From NCBI RefSeq assembly GCF_000745005.1, contig NZ_JQNB01000001.1, forward strand, positions 1,583,001 to 1,647,000: a DNA stretch of 64,000 bases. The letters are read 5' to 3'. The position numbers and the translations under genes were made by a program. Under the pieces are notes generated by a model, which saw only the letters and a program-made list of their open reading frames with translations, searched no databases and was not told the DNA's origin. This stretch comes from Luteibacter sp. 9135. GTDB lineage: Bacteria > Pseudomonadota > Gammaproteobacteria > Xanthomonadales > Rhodanobacteraceae. Position 1 is the stretch's first letter, and each line of letters begins with the position of its first letter. This document shows positions 9,458 to 18,793 of this stretch, in pieces.

Positions 9458-11679
9458 GCGTTGCCCGCCATGCGTCGGGTGTCGCCGCTGTCGCGGCGCA
9501 GGTTGCGGGCGATGGCGTGCCAGGCGCGATCGATGAGGGACACACGTTGCTCTTTCCATTCCCGCGCCTGGTTCGTGGCGATCAGACGGGCCAGCCGGGT
9601 GAGGTCGATGTCTTCGGTGCGGCCGCCGCGCGGCGTGACGAAAAGGCAGCGTCCGGTGGCCGGCGAGAACCAGGCCAGCTTGCGCCGGGACTCGCTGCCG
9701 TCGGGCTGGGTGAACGCGAACCAGGTGCCGAAGCGCAAGGTGGCGAAGCCGTCGTAGACCTGCTGCGCGGCCTCGTCCAGGGCGGTCGGCGCCACCGGCG
9801 CGAGGACATCGCCGTGCGCGGTGCCTTCGCCCAGGCGCGGGCGCTGCTTGAGGCGCAGGGCGACATCGGTGGGGGCGAGGTCGGTATCGGCCGTGTCGTG
9901 CCCCGCGGGTTCGAACAGCCCGCCGGCCACCTGCGAGGCTTCGGCCGAATGCATGCCCAGGTGTTCCAGGCCACGCTCCACGTCGGCACGCAGCTTCTGC
10001 ACGTCCGCGATGGGGCGGCGGCCCAGCAACTGGTCCGTGACCCCCAGGCAGTGCAGGAACGCCTCGCCGTTTTCACCGCCCCGCAGGATATGCAGGGCGA
10101 TCACGTCGGCCCAGGTGCGCTCCAGCAGGATGCGCAGCACCCCGCGTGGCGTGGCGTCCTTCACCATGCGCTCGTCCATGATGTCGGTGGCGCGCTGGCG
10201 TGCCCGTTCCAGCCGGTCCCGCCCTTCCATCGCCTCGATCTGGCGGCGCTCGGCGACATGCGCCTTGCGCGCCAGCAGGGCGATCTGCTGCTCGATATCG
10301 GCCCGCCACGCGGGGTCGATCACCTGGGCGTGGCTGGCCTGCATGACCAGCCGTTCCAGTCGGTCGATCAGCGCGGCATCCGGTTCGCCGTCGGCGGGGT
10401 CGAGCCACTGCTGAGCGGCCTCGCCCACGGTATCCAGCAGGCGGCGCGCGGGGTGCTCGGGCTGGTCGAAGAAGCCGCGGTCGTTCACTGCCGCGCGCAG
10501 CATGGGCCACTGCAGGCCACCCAGCACGGCGCGGGCCGGGCTGGCCGCAGCCACCTGCTGGCCCAGGTTCTCGAACAGCAGGGCGGTCAGTTCCACCGTG
10601 TCGCCCTGCTCGGACGACAGTTCGGCTGGCGGCGAACCCGACGGCCGGGTGCGATCCATCTGGGCCAGCAGTTCGTCGCGCAGGGCCTGTGCGCTGCGGA
10701 TCTCGCGCTGCGCGGCACCGGTGACATCGCTGACGTGGCCCTGCAGGGCCATCAGCGCCGTCTGCAGTTCGTCGTCCGAGGCGATACGGCCGGCGGCGAA
10801 GCCGGCCACGTGGCCGGTCTGCAGGCGGGTGGTCAGCAGGTTGCGCAGGCCGTCCAGTACACCGATGTGTCCTTCCGCGGATGCCCCGGGCATGGCCTCA
10901 CCGCCGACGCCTGCACCGGGCAGCGACGCCGGGGCCTCACGCGGTCGGGAACGGCGCTCGACGGCCGGCGGCGCGGACACGCGCACGTGGGGATACACGC
11001 GAAACCCCGGCAGGATGCCGCGCGTGCGGTAATGCTCGTTGAGGGCGCCGTAGAAGGATTCGCTCTGCGCCAGCACGCGCGCATCCACCGACTGGAACAG
11101 GATCAGGCGATGCGCGGTGGTCAACGGCAGGGGCCGGACCGCCGCTTTCAGTGCCGCTGCCAGCGCGCGCGGGCCGGCGGGCAGGGCCTCACCCTCCAGC
11201 GGCGGCGTGCCGGCCAGGACGGCCAACCGGTAGCCCAGTTCGAACAGGCTGCTGGCGCTGCGCGCTTCACCGCGCGAGGCCATGCTGGCCAGCGCACCGT
11301 CGATCTCCTGGTCTTCCGGATCGACCAGACTCAGTCCCGTGGCCAGCGATTCGCCCCGCGTCGGTGCGGCGTCGGTCACCTGGCCCAAGCCGCGGAACCC
11401 CTCGGTCAGGTGCGCGGCGAACCGGTTGCGAAAGGCGGCGCCCTCGCGCTCCACGATGCCGCGGCTTTCGAAGCAGGCCTGCTGCTCAAGGTGATTGCGG
11501 CTGCTCTCTGCCACGGCGAAAAGACGCCGGTCGAATTCGCGCAGCGACTCCCGCAGCGGCACGTCCAGCCACGTCAGGCACAGCGAAAGCCCCTGCTGCG
11601 CTTCGCATTCGGCGCGTGGCGAAAGGGCGACGGGATACGGTCCCGTCCTGCCGTGTGACGGGGGAGTGCCTGCGTTCAT
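9454..11679 (-). CDS. DUF1631 family protein
   Basis: A large cytoplasmic protein of 741 residues matching the DUF1631 family, which has no settled function (some records carry a misleading thymidine phosphorylase label). It is rich in Ala, Leu, Arg and Gln and largely helical. Recognisable blocks are LTWLDVPLRESLREFDRRL at the N-terminus, RLLDTVGEAAQQWLD in the middle, and LRFGTWFAF..SRRKLAWFSPATGRCLFV near the C-terminus. That last block resembles a small beta domain often found in DUF1631/PilZ-like proteins. Coupling to the PilZ gene suggests a c-di-GMP-responsive pathway, as inference from gene order. Confidence 0.85.
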   Translation of the reverse strand: MNAGTPPSHGRTGPYPVALSPRAECEAQQGLSLCLTWLDVPLRESLREFDRRLFAVAESSRNHLEQQACFESRGIVEREGAAFRNRFAAHLTEGFRGLGQVTDAAPTRGESLATGLSLVDPEDQEIDGALASMASRGEARSASSLFELGYRLAVLAGTPPLEGEALPAGPRALAAALKAAVRPLPLTTAHRLILFQSVDARVLAQSESFYGALNEHYRTRGILPGFRVYPHVRVSAPPAVERRSRPREAPASLPGAGVGGEAMPGASAEGHIGVLDGLRNLLTTRLQTGHVAGFAAGRIASDDELQTALMALQGHVSDVTGAAQREIRSAQALRDELLAQMDRTRPSGSPPAELSSEQGDTVELTALLFENLGQQVAAASPARAVLGGLQWPMLRAAVNDRGFFDQPEHPARRLLDTVGEAAQQWLDPADGEPDAALIDRLERLVMQASHAQVIDPAWRADIEQQIALLARKAHVAERRQIEAMEGRDRLERARQRATDIMDERMVKDATPRGVLRILLERTWADVIALHILRGGENGEAFLHCLGVTDQLLGRRPIADVQKLRADVERGLEHLGMHSAEASQVAGGLFEPAGHDTADTDLAPTDVALRLKQRPRLGEGTAHGDVLAPVAPTALDEAAQQVYDGFATLRFGTWFAFTQPDGSESRRKLAWFSPATGRCLFVTPRGGRTEDIDLTRLARLIATNQAREWKEQRVSLIDRAWHAIARNLRRDSGDTRRMAGNA

Positions 11680-11811
11680 GGGTAAGGTCCTCCTCGACCT
11701 TCAGCGCAAGTTTAGGTTGGCGAAGGAGGTGGCGCCAGCGGAACCGCTGCGTGCATTCGGCGTAGGGCGTAAGAACTAGGCAGATTTGGCGTGGCCGGGC
11801 GCGACGGCCGT

Positions 11812-12969
11812 TCAGCTCATGAAGGCTTCGATCACGTCGTTGAGGAAGCGCTGGCCGAGTGCGGTCGTCCGCAGGACGGTCGGATCGTCCACCAGCCAGC
11901 CGCGCCCGCGGGCACGCATCAATCCGCCCGCGATGGCGTCGGGGGCGAGCCCCGTGCGCTCGGTAAAGTCCGCCATCGGTACGCCGTCGATCAGGCGCAA
12001 GGCGTTGAGCATGTACTCGAAGGGAAGGTCGTCCGCATCGACGTAGCTGTCGCCACCGACGCGCGCCGGCTGGCCAGCGGCAGCGAGGTACGCTGCGGGC
12101 AGGCGGGTCTTCCAGCGCCGACGCACGCCACCGACGTCGCTGATCTTGCCGTGCGCACCGGCACCGATGCCCAGGTAGTCGCCGAACCGCCAGTAGTTGA
12201 GGTTGTGCGCGCAGCGACGTCCCGGCCGGGCATACGCTGACACCTCGTATTGCCCGAACCCCGCGTCCGCCAGGCGCACCTCGCAGGCCTCCTGGATCGT
12301 CCACGCCGCGTCGTCGTCGGGCAGTGGGGGTGGGTTGGCGGCAAAGGCCGTGTTCGGTTCGAGGGTGAGCTGGTAATGTGAGATATGCGTCGGTGCCAGC
12401 GTCACCGCCTGGTCGACATCGTCCAGTGCACCAGCCAGGTCCTGGTCCGGCAGGGCGTACATCAGGTCGATGTTGATGTTGTCCAGCCCGGCGTCCTGGG
12501 CGCTGCGCACGGCCTTCACCGCTTCGCCCGCGGAGTGGATGCGGCCCAGCCGGTGCAGCTTGGCGTTATCGAAGCTCTGCACACCGAAGGAGATGCGGTT
12601 GATGCCGGCGGCGAGGTAACCGTCGAAACGGCCATGCTCCACCGTGCCGGGGTTGGTCTCCAGCGTCACCTCCGCCTCGGCGGCGAAGGGCAGGCGCGAC
12701 TTCGCTCCGTCGAGGAAGCGGCCGACCAGTTCGGGCGAGAACAGGCTTGGCGTGCCGCCGCCAAAGAACACCGTGCCGACGGTGCGTCCGTGCAGGGCCT
12801 CGCCCATGTCGCGCAGGTCGGCATCGAGGTCGGCCAGTAGTGCGTCCACGTACTCCCCATAGGCCGGCGTTCCGCGCACGCCATGCGAGTTGAAATCGCA
12901 GTATGGGCACTTGCGCACGCACCACGGCATGTGGACGTACAGCGACAGCGGCGGGGGAGTCAGTGTCAT
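11812..12969 (-). CDS. hemW: Radical SAM haem chaperone HemW
   Basis: A 385-residue radical SAM protein of the HemW (YggW) group, which delivers haem to target proteins and is not a coproporphyrinogen oxidase. The cluster motif CxxxCxxC is seen at WCVRKCPYCDF near residue 17, then FFGGGTPSLFSP, NPGTVEHGRF and GVQSFDNAKLHRLGR. The C-terminal HemN_C-like part contains GIGAGAHG. The start overlaps the rdgB stop (ATGA), a pairing common in gammaproteobacteria. Confidence 0.93.
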   Translation of the reverse strand: MTLTPPPLSLYVHMPWCVRKCPYCDFNSHGVRGTPAYGEYVDALLADLDADLRDMGEALHGRTVGTVFFGGGTPSLFSPELVGRFLDGAKSRLPFAAEAEVTLETNPGTVEHGRFDGYLAAGINRISFGVQSFDNAKLHRLGRIHSAGEAVKAVRSAQDAGLDNINIDLMYALPDQDLAGALDDVDQAVTLAPTHISHYQLTLEPNTAFAANPPPLPDDDAAWTIQEACEVRLADAGFGQYEVSAYARPGRRCAHNLNYWRFGDYLGIGAGAHGKISDVGGVRRRWKTRLPAAYLAAAGQPARVGGDSYVDADDLPFEYMLNALRLIDGVPMADFTERTGLAPDAIAGGLMRARGRGWLVDDPTVLRTTALGQRFLNDVIEAFMS

Positions 12970-13559
12970 GCCAGCTCGGCGAAACGCGCCTTGAGCACGT
13001 CCAGTGCCTGGCCACGGTGGCTGAGGCGGTTCTTCAGCGCGAAGTCCAGCTCCGCCGCGCTCACGTCATGGCCGTCGGGAAGGAACAGCGGGTCGTAGCC
13101 AAAGCCGCCCTCGCCACGTGGTGCCTCGAGGATGCGCCCGTGCCAGCGGCCCTCCGCGATCAGCGGGGCCGGATCGTCCGCGTGCCGGAGCACCACCAGC
13201 ACGGCGATGAAATACGCCGTGCGCCGGGCGGCCGGCATGCCGGCCAGTTCGCGCAGCAGCTTCGCGTTGTTGGCCGCGCTGTCGCCGTGGGTGCCTGCAT
13301 AGCGCGCGGCATAGAGGCCGGGCGCGCCGTTCAGGGCATCCACGCAGAGGCCGGAATCGTCGGCCAGCGCGGGCAGGCCGGTCAGGCGTGCGGCATGCCG
13401 TGCCTTGAGCAGGGCGTTCTCGACGAAGGTCAGGCCGGTCTCGTCGGCGTCGGTGACGCCCAGGCGGGTCTGCGGCACCAGCTCCACGCCGCTGCCGGCG
13501 AGCAGTTGTTCCAGTTCGACAACCTTGCCGGCGTTGCTGGAGGCAAGCACGAGGCGCAT
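12966..13559 (-). CDS. rdgB: Non-canonical purine NTP pyrophosphatase (RdgB/HAM1)
   Basis: House-cleaning enzyme hydrolysing ITP, dITP and XTP. At 197 residues it matches the family. Motifs: MRLVLASSNAGKVVELEQLL (substrate and nucleotide lip), TFVENALLKARHAARLTGLPALADDSGLCVDAL (catalytic Asp) and GFGYDPLFLP, all diagnostic. It sits in the minus-strand unit rph-GNAT-rdgB-hemW, with hemW overlapping by 4 bases and the GNAT gene 3 bases upstream. Confidence 0.95.
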   Translation of the reverse strand: MRLVLASSNAGKVVELEQLLAGSGVELVPQTRLGVTDADETGLTFVENALLKARHAARLTGLPALADDSGLCVDALNGAPGLYAARYAGTHGDSAANNAKLLRELAGMPAARRTAYFIAVLVVLRHADDPAPLIAEGRWHGRILEAPRGEGGFGYDPLFLPDGHDVSAAELDFALKNRLSHRGQALDVLKARFAELA

Positions 13560-13562
13560 GGC

Positions 13563-14075
13563 TCAGAGCCCCCCTTCAGCGAATTCCGGCGCGTAGTCGA
13601 CGCGTCCGCGATAGCCCGCCAGGCCGTCGACGGTCAGCGGCAGCACCTGGAAGGCGTTGCCGCCCTCGTAGGTATCGTGCAGGCCGTGCGCCGACGCCTT
13701 GCCGAAACCGAATGTCGTGTAATACGCCGGCGAACCCAGCACGAACACGGCACGCGCATCCTGGACGAAGCAGGCGCCGATGCCTTCCTCGATCAACGCG
13801 TGGCCGATGCCCTGGCGCTGGTGGTCCGGATGCACGGCCACCGGCGCAAGTCCGAGGGCCTTGCCGTCGTCCCCTTCCTCGATGGTCACCGGCGACAGCA
13901 GCACATGGCCCAGCACCGTGTCGTCCTCATCGACCGCGACCAGCGACACCGTGGCCCGGCCGGCGCCGACCAGCCGACGCACCAGGGTCGCCTCCGTGTC
14001 GCGCCCGAACGCCGCGGTGTGGATGGCGACGATGGCATCCAGGTCCGCGTCGGTGGCCGCGCGCACCTCGGTCAT
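13563..14075 (-). CDS. GNAT N-acetyltransferase (YhbS-like)
   Basis: A 170-residue acetyl-CoA-dependent acyltransferase. The pyrophosphate-binding motif is [19 protein letters not shown] (Q/RxxGxG/A), preceded by LGLAPVAV. The C-terminal [13 protein letters not shown] segment (YYxxFGF) places it with YhbS-type GNATs. Its ATG overlaps the rph stop, and rdgB starts 3 bases downstream. The acceptor substrate is unknown. Confidence 0.85.
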   Translation of the reverse strand: MTEVRAATDADLDAIVAIHTAAFGRDTEATLVRRLVGAGRATVSLVAVDEDDTVLGHVLLSPVTIEEGDDGKALGLAPVAVHPDHQRQGIGHALIEEGIGACFVQDARAVFVLGSPAYYTTFGFGKASAHGLHDTYEGGNAFQVLPLTVDGLAGYRGRVDYAPEFAEGGL

Positions 14076-14803
14076 GGCGTGGACTCCAGCGCCGCGCGCT
14101 GCGCGATCACCAGGTCCTGGATGCCCTTGGCGGCCAGGTCGAGCATGAGGTTCATCTCGTCGCGGCGGAAGGCATGGCCCTCGGCCGTGCCCTGCACCTC
14201 GATAAAGCCACCGCCGTCGTTCATCACCACGTTCATGTCGGTGTCGCAGTTGGAGTCCTCGGCATAATCGAGGTCGAGCACGGGCACGCCGTTGTAGACG
14301 CCCACGGAGACCGCGGCGATGGCGCCGAGGATCGGGTTGCGCTTGATCGCGTTGCGCCGGGTAAGGGTGGATACGGCATCGACCAGGGCCACATAGGCAC
14401 CGGTGATGGCCGCGGTGCGGGTGCCGCCGTCGGCCTGGATCACGTCGCAGTCCAGCGTGATGACGCGCTCGCCGAGGGCGGCGCGATCGACGCAGGCGCG
14501 CAGCGAGCGGCCGATCAGCCGCTGGATCTCCATGGTGCGGCCACCCTGGCCGCCGCGTGCGGCTTCGCGCTGGTTACGGTCGGTGGTGGCACGGGGCAGC
14601 ATGCCGTATTCGGCGGTGACCCAGCCCTCGCCCTTGCCGCGCAGCCACGGTGGCACGCGTTCCTCGACCGAGGCGGTGCAGAGCACCTTGGTGTCACCGA
14701 AGGACACCAGGACAGAGCCCTCGGCGTGGCGGGTGTAGTGGCGCTCGATGGTGACGGCGCGCAGCTGGTCGGCGGCGCGGCCGCTGGGACGGGAAAGGGT
14801 CAT
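14072..14803 (-). CDS. rph: Ribonuclease PH
   Basis: Phosphorolytic 3'-5' exoribonuclease acting on tRNA 3' ends; 243 residues (E. coli 238). It begins [20 protein letters not shown] and has the conserved [21 protein letters not shown], the Arg-rich GRSLRACVD and the phosphate-site segment [11 protein letters not shown]. Unlike the frameshifted E. coli K-12 gene it appears intact. It is divergent from yicC, the order also found in enterobacteria, with 75 bases shared as promoter space. Confidence 0.96.
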   Translation of the reverse strand: MTLSRPSGRAADQLRAVTIERHYTRHAEGSVLVSFGDTKVLCTASVEERVPPWLRGKGEGWVTAEYGMLPRATTDRNQREAARGGQGGRTMEIQRLIGRSLRACVDRAALGERVITLDCDVIQADGGTRTAAITGAYVALVDAVSTLTRRNAIKRNPILGAIAAVSVGVYNGVPVLDLDYAEDSNCDTDMNVVMNDGGGFIEVQGTAEGHAFRRDEMNLMLDLAAKGIQDLVIAQRAALESTP

Positions 14804-14878
14804 GGAAAGCCTGATTTGGGCGCGGGCGGTGGGTCAGTTTACCATTGCGCCTTTCCTCCACGCGCAAGCGAGCCCCCC

Positions 14879-15742
14879 ATGATCCGCAGCATGACCGCCT
14901 ACGCCTCCGCCGAGCGCGCGGGCCCGTCCGGCACGCTCACCTGCGAGCTGCGTACCGTGAACCACCGCTACCTGGAGATCAGCCCGCGGCTGCCCGAGGA
15001 CATGCGCAGCTTCGAAAGCGCCCTGCGCGAGCGGATCGGTGCCCGGCTGTCCCGCGGCAAGGTGGATATCACCGTGCGCCTGCGCGCCGAGCCCGGCGCC
15101 GCCGAAGGCCCCCGGGTCAACGGGGCCATGCTGGCGCGCCTGTCCGAGCTGGCCCTGGACTTCGAACAGCGCTTCCCGCGCATGACCATCGAGTTCACCG
15201 AGCTGCTTCGCTTCCCCGGCGTGCTGCAACAGCCCGACGCCGATGCCGACGCATTGCAGGTCGCCCTGCTGGATGTCCTCGAACATGCCCTGGTGGCGCT
15301 CAACGACACCCGTGCCCGCGAGGGAGAAAAGCTGGGCGAGATGCTGAAGGAGCGCCTGGACGGCATCGAGCGGATCGTGGCCGACGTGCGCGTGTGGCTA
15401 CCCGAGATCCAGGCCGCGCTGCGCGCCCGCCTGGAAGGCCGCCTGGCCGACATTCGTCAGCCGGTAGAGCCGGGCCGCCTCGAGCAGGAGCTGGTGCTGC
15501 AGATCACCCGCGTGGACGTGGACGAGGAACTGGACCGCCTGACCACGCACATCGGCGAAGCCCGCCGCGTGCTGGCGCTGAAGGAGCCGGTGGGTCGCCG
15601 CCTCGATTTCCTGATGCAGGAGTTCAACCGCGAGGCGAACACGCTGGGCTCGAAGTCGGTGGATTCGCGTACGACCAATGCCGCGGTGGAGCTTAAGGTG
15701 CTGATCGAGCAGATGCGTGAGCAGGTGCAGAATATCGAGTGA
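14879..15742 (+). CDS. yicC: YicC/YloC family endoribonuclease
   Basis: A 287-residue protein starting MIRSMTAYASAERAGPSG, the family N-terminus. The body is a coiled, charged helical domain. The C-terminal signature KEPVGRRLDFLMQEFNREANTLGSKS is followed by AVELKVLIEQMREQVQNIE. YicC proteins are hexameric Mn-dependent endoribonucleases that affect sRNA stability in E. coli. The start at 14879 fits the divergent promoter gap to rph; the open frame continues far upstream but is noncoding there. A strong hairpin follows about 43 bases after the stop. Confidence 0.93.
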   Translation: MIRSMTAYASAERAGPSGTLTCELRTVNHRYLEISPRLPEDMRSFESALRERIGARLSRGKVDITVRLRAEPGAAEGPRVNGAMLARLSELALDFEQRFPRMTIEFTELLRFPGVLQQPDADADALQVALLDVLEHALVALNDTRAREGEKLGEMLKERLDGIERIVADVRVWLPEIQAALRARLEGRLADIRQPVEPGRLEQELVLQITRVDVDEELDRLTTHIGEARRVLALKEPVGRRLDFLMQEFNREANTLGSKSVDSRTTNAAVELKVLIEQMREQVQNIE

Positions 15743-15784
15743 GGTGCCCGGGCCGCGGATGCGCGGCCTCGGCAGCGAACCTGG

Positions 15785-15812
15785 ATGACGCGCCGGCCAT
15801 GCCGGCGCGTCA
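15785..15812. terminator. GC-rich terminator hairpin between convergent genes
   Basis: A perfect inverted repeat, ATGACGCGCCGGC with its complement around a CAT loop, lies between yicC and the minus-strand secreted-protein gene. A run of seven T follows about 16 bases later on the plus strand. It probably ends yicC transcripts and may serve both directions. Confidence 0.65.
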
Positions 15813-15851
15813 TTGCTTCCCTGAGCTTTTTTTAAACCTCGTATTCGCGCT

Positions 15852-16481
15852 TCATTGCTTCTGCCTGAAGCTCTCGATCACGTCGACGAAGGCATCGTCC
15901 ACGCCCTTGGTCGCCTTGACTGCGGGGAGTGCCGCCTGGGCCTGGTCGATCGAGCCGTAGCGGATGAGGCCGCTGCCATCCATGTCGGACGCGTAGACCA
16001 CCGTTCCCTGGGTCTTCTTCGCCACGGCCGCGATCGTCTTCGCGTCGCTGCCGAACACCTTGAGTCGCGGTGCGACCACGGCGGGTTGACGGGTGCGCAT
16101 GTTTACCGCGACGCCGAAGCTGCTGAGGTCTTCCTGCCCTTTGGTGCCCGACGTCGTCCTGGCATCCACCGAGGACCGGGCAGCGTGGGTTGTCGCGGAC
16201 ACGGCGGACTTCGGCACGATCACGAACGGGCCGACGGTGCCGAGGCTTTCCGCAGGTGTGCTGCCGGCCGTACTCGCCAACCGGCTGATGGCCGGTGCCG
16301 GTGAGCCCGACGTCGTGGGATGCGCGATGCCGACGCCCGGCACGATACGGAACGACGTGGACGCCACGTCGATCGTCGCGCCGGTGGCTGCCGCAGTCAG
16401 GGCCTGCGAGTAGGTGTCGGCGGCCTGCGCGGCCGTGGCCAGGGCGAGGAGGAAGGGAATGCCGATCAGGTATTTGTTCAT
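15852..16481 (-). CDS. Secreted protein of unknown function, partner of the S8 protease
   Basis: No family recognised. It is a 209-residue protein with a clear Sec signal (MNKYLIGIPFLLALATAAQA, cleavage before ADT). The middle (about residues 50-115) is low in structure-forming residues and rich in Ala, Ser and Thr. The C-terminal part (from about residue 135, PRLKVFGSDAKTIAAVAKK to the end) looks like a compact alpha/beta domain. Its start lies 2 bases after the stop of the kexin-like protease, so it is co-translated. In Aeromonas sobria the kexin-like ASP protease needs a small chaperone encoded directly downstream; a similar role is proposed here by context, not by visible homology. Confidence 0.8.
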   Translation of the reverse strand: MNKYLIGIPFLLALATAAQAADTYSQALTAAATGATIDVASTSFRIVPGVGIAHPTTSGSPAPAISRLASTAGSTPAESLGTVGPFVIVPKSAVSATTHAARSSVDARTTSGTKGQEDLSSFGVAVNMRTRQPAVVAPRLKVFGSDAKTIAAVAKKTQGTVVYASDMDGSGLIRYGSIDQAQAALPAVKATKGVDDAFVDVIESFRQKQ

Positions 16482-16483
16482 CG

Positions 16484-18208
16484 TTAGTGGCCCACCACGC
16501 GAAGATTGAATGCCGAGAGTTTCGTCGCCGTATTCGGGTCGACCATGTCCAGCACCTGCAGCGTCCATGTGCCGTTGGCCTGCTCGTCGAGGAAGGCATT
16601 GCTGGACGTGAGGTCGACGCTGAAGCCACCTGGCGTCGCATCCAGTGTCGTGAACGCGGGCAGGATGTAGCTCCTGGTGCCGGAGGGCGAGGTAAGGATC
16701 GCACGCAGGTTGCGCGGCGTGACGTGCGTCGTGTCGAAGCTCACCTGCACGCTCTCGACCTTTTCATGCTTGCCCACGTGGACGGTCAGCTTGCTGGCGT
16801 CGCTGCCGATACCTTCGATCGGCGTCGCAGGGTCCTTCGATGCGAGCCAGCCGGTATCGATCTGCGCGGGCAGCGTCTGGAAAGATTTCGCCAGACGCGT
16901 GGCAGCGGTGGCGTCGACCAGGCCAAAGCCGTACCAGTTGCTGTATGGGTGGCCGGCCGCATTGACGATCCAGCCCGGGTCCTGCACAGCACCCTGGTAT
17001 ACCGCCTTGGCCTGCAGCGGATCGATCTGCCGTGCGGTAGCGGCGAGGATGTATTTGACGTCACGCCCGGTAAGGCGGGGATTCACGCCCAGGATCAGGC
17101 TGGCGACGCCGGCCACCGTTGGCGTCGCCGCCGAGGTGCCGTTCATGCCGGCCCAGTAGTTGCACGAGGCATCGACGGTGGACTGGCTGGTATCCAGCGC
17201 GTTGTCGCGCTCGCCATCGGTGCGATCGGCGTTGCTGCCGGCGGCGCAACCGGTGAGATCGGTGGTGACGATGGCCGGATCATAGAACGTGGGTTTCGCC
17301 CACGAGCCGATGTTCGACGTATCCGGATAGAACTTCTTCTGGAAGCCGAACTCGCCGCCCAGGCCCGATACCCACACCGAGGAGCCGGCACTCGAATAGG
17401 ACGAGCGTACGCCCTTGGCGTTGACCGCCGCCACGACGATCGTGGTCGTCAGGTTGTTGAGGTTGTCGACGTTGGCCGACGAGCAACCGACGTTGAGCGC
17501 AACACTGTCGTCCGCGCAGAAGTTGAAGCCGAACGACAGGAACGAGCTGAAATTGTTGCCAGCGGCCTTGAGGTAGATGCCGCCCTTGCCGGCTCGGGTC
17601 GAACTCATCAGGCGTTCCCACGACTTCGCCTCGGCGCGGGTGAAGGCGCCGTATTGCGACGTGGTCGTGCCCCAGCTGTTGTTGAATACGTCGGCATCCT
17701 TCGCCTCGACGCCGTTGCCCCATGCATACCGAATGTTCTGGTCTTGCGAGGTTTCGATTCCGTCCGCGTCCTGCGACAGGAAATTGAAGCCGCGCAGCTT
17801 CGCCTCGGGCGCGACGCCGCGCCCGCCGATGCCGTTCCAGCCTACCGCGGCGATGATGCCGGCCACGGAGGTGCCATGCTCGCTGTGGGGATCGGTCGGC
17901 GTCGGGTCGTTGGACCCGTCCACGAAATTCTTGGATCCGCCGATAGCGACGTTCGCCAGCAGGTCGGGATGACGAATCTCCAGGCCGTCGTCCACTACCG
18001 CCACGTTGATCCCGCTGCCGCGTACCTGCTGATCGTGCAGTGAGCCGATGTCCAGGTCGTAGCCCGCGACGGGCAGGCTATCGGCGAAGACTTTCTGGCC
18101 ATGATTGTAGAGGTGCCACTGGTAGCGATAGAGCGGGTCGCTCTTGGTCGCCGCCAGGGTGGCGGTCGGCGCGGCGATAAGCGCCGCGGCGGCCATCCAT
18201 ACGTACAT
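16484..18208 (-). CDS. Secreted kexin-like S8 serine protease with P domain
   Basis: A 574-residue subtilisin-family protease with a signal peptide (residues 1-20, ending TATLAA). The mature part starts almost at once with SDPLYRYQWHLYNHGQ, typical of kexin-like catalytic domains, so there is no room for the usual N-terminal propeptide. The triad is complete: Asp73 (VVDDGLEIRHPDL), His111 (HSEHGTSVAG) and Ser359 (MNGTSAATPTVAG), with oxyanion Asn218 (AAGNN). The last about 120 residues form a proprotein-convertase P domain (ending TKLSAFNLRVVGH). ATG at 18208 gives the best signal peptide; an upstream GTG adds five residues. It is followed 2 bases later by a secreted protein gene. Confidence 0.9.
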   Translation of the reverse strand: MYVWMAAAALIAAPTATLAATKSDPLYRYQWHLYNHGQKVFADSLPVAGYDLDIGSLHDQQVRGSGINVAVVDDGLEIRHPDLLANVAIGGSKNFVDGSNDPTPTDPHSEHGTSVAGIIAAVGWNGIGGRGVAPEAKLRGFNFLSQDADGIETSQDQNIRYAWGNGVEAKDADVFNNSWGTTTSQYGAFTRAEAKSWERLMSSTRAGKGGIYLKAAGNNFSSFLSFGFNFCADDSVALNVGCSSANVDNLNNLTTTIVVAAVNAKGVRSSYSSAGSSVWVSGLGGEFGFQKKFYPDTSNIGSWAKPTFYDPAIVTTDLTGCAAGSNADRTDGERDNALDTSQSTVDASCNYWAGMNGTSAATPTVAGVASLILGVNPRLTGRDVKYILAATARQIDPLQAKAVYQGAVQDPGWIVNAAGHPYSNWYGFGLVDATAATRLAKSFQTLPAQIDTGWLASKDPATPIEGIGSDASKLTVHVGKHEKVESVQVSFDTTHVTPRNLRAILTSPSGTRSYILPAFTTLDATPGGFSVDLTSSNAFLDEQANGTWTLQVLDMVDPNTATKLSAFNLRVVGH

Positions 18209-18376
18209 CGTTTCTTTTGCCACGTTGCAAGCTCCGATGTGCCCTGTTCCGGGCATGGTTCGACGGTTCCGGCTTCCCCATAAATCGTTAACGCAATGCG
18301 GGGAAAAACACCCTACCTTTTGAAGGAAAGATGTCTGGACGTTCAGGCGTCCAGATCGGTGAGTCATCGGTAACGA

Positions 18377-18793
18377 TCAACGTGCTCTAGAGTGAATGAC
18401 ACGATGCAAGCCCATGCCGCCGAGCAGCGCAGCCACGAACATCGCCGCAGGCCGGGGCTGTATGGCAAGATCGGCCAGTGCTGGCCCCGGACACAAACCA
18501 ATCAGGCCCCAACCCCCGCCGAAAAGCGCGGCGCCGGCGAGCAGGGAACGATCGACCTTTCGCGACACCGGCACATGAAATCGATCGGCCAGCCATGGGC
18601 GTTCGCGTCGACGCCGAACCTGCCAGGCGAGCGCCGCGGGCAGCAGGGCGGATGCCATCACGATGGCGAGCGACGGGTCCCATGCACCGGCCACGTCAAG
18701 GAAGGCCAGCACGCGTTGCGGGTTGACCATATCCGACAAGGTCAGGCCAACGCCGAACAGCAGGCCTGCGAGGATGCTGACGAGCCGGCTCAT
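18377..18793 (-). CDS. YeeE/YedE family membrane protein, second half-transporter
   Basis: A 138-residue membrane protein with about four hydrophobic segments (MSRLVSILAGLLFGVGLTL at the start). It has the conserved GGWGLIGLCPGPAL motif near residue 95, whose Cys is thought to handle sulfur species in YeeE/YedE transporters. Its start overlaps the stop of the preceding half-protein by 4 bases; together they correspond to one full-length YeeE-type thiosulfate/sulfur carrier split in two. Pairs like this occur in bigR operons. Confidence 0.85.
   Translation of the reverse strand: MSRLVSILAGLLFGVGLTLSDMVNPQRVLAFLDVAGAWDPSLAIVMASALLPAALAWQVRRRRERPWLADRFHVPVSRKVDRSLLAGAALFGGGWGLIGLCPGPALADLAIQPRPAAMFVAALLGGMGLHRVIHSRAR

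Noticed and set aside
11812..12969. Oxygen-independent coproporphyrinogen III oxidase (HemN)
   Set aside because: The cluster motif spacing, the shorter length and the rdgB neighbour fit HemW; HemN is longer and carries an extended N-terminus.
13712..14878. An N-terminal extension of yicC of about 390 codons
   Set aside because: It runs antisense through rph and the GNAT gene, both well supported; the family N-terminus starts at 14879.
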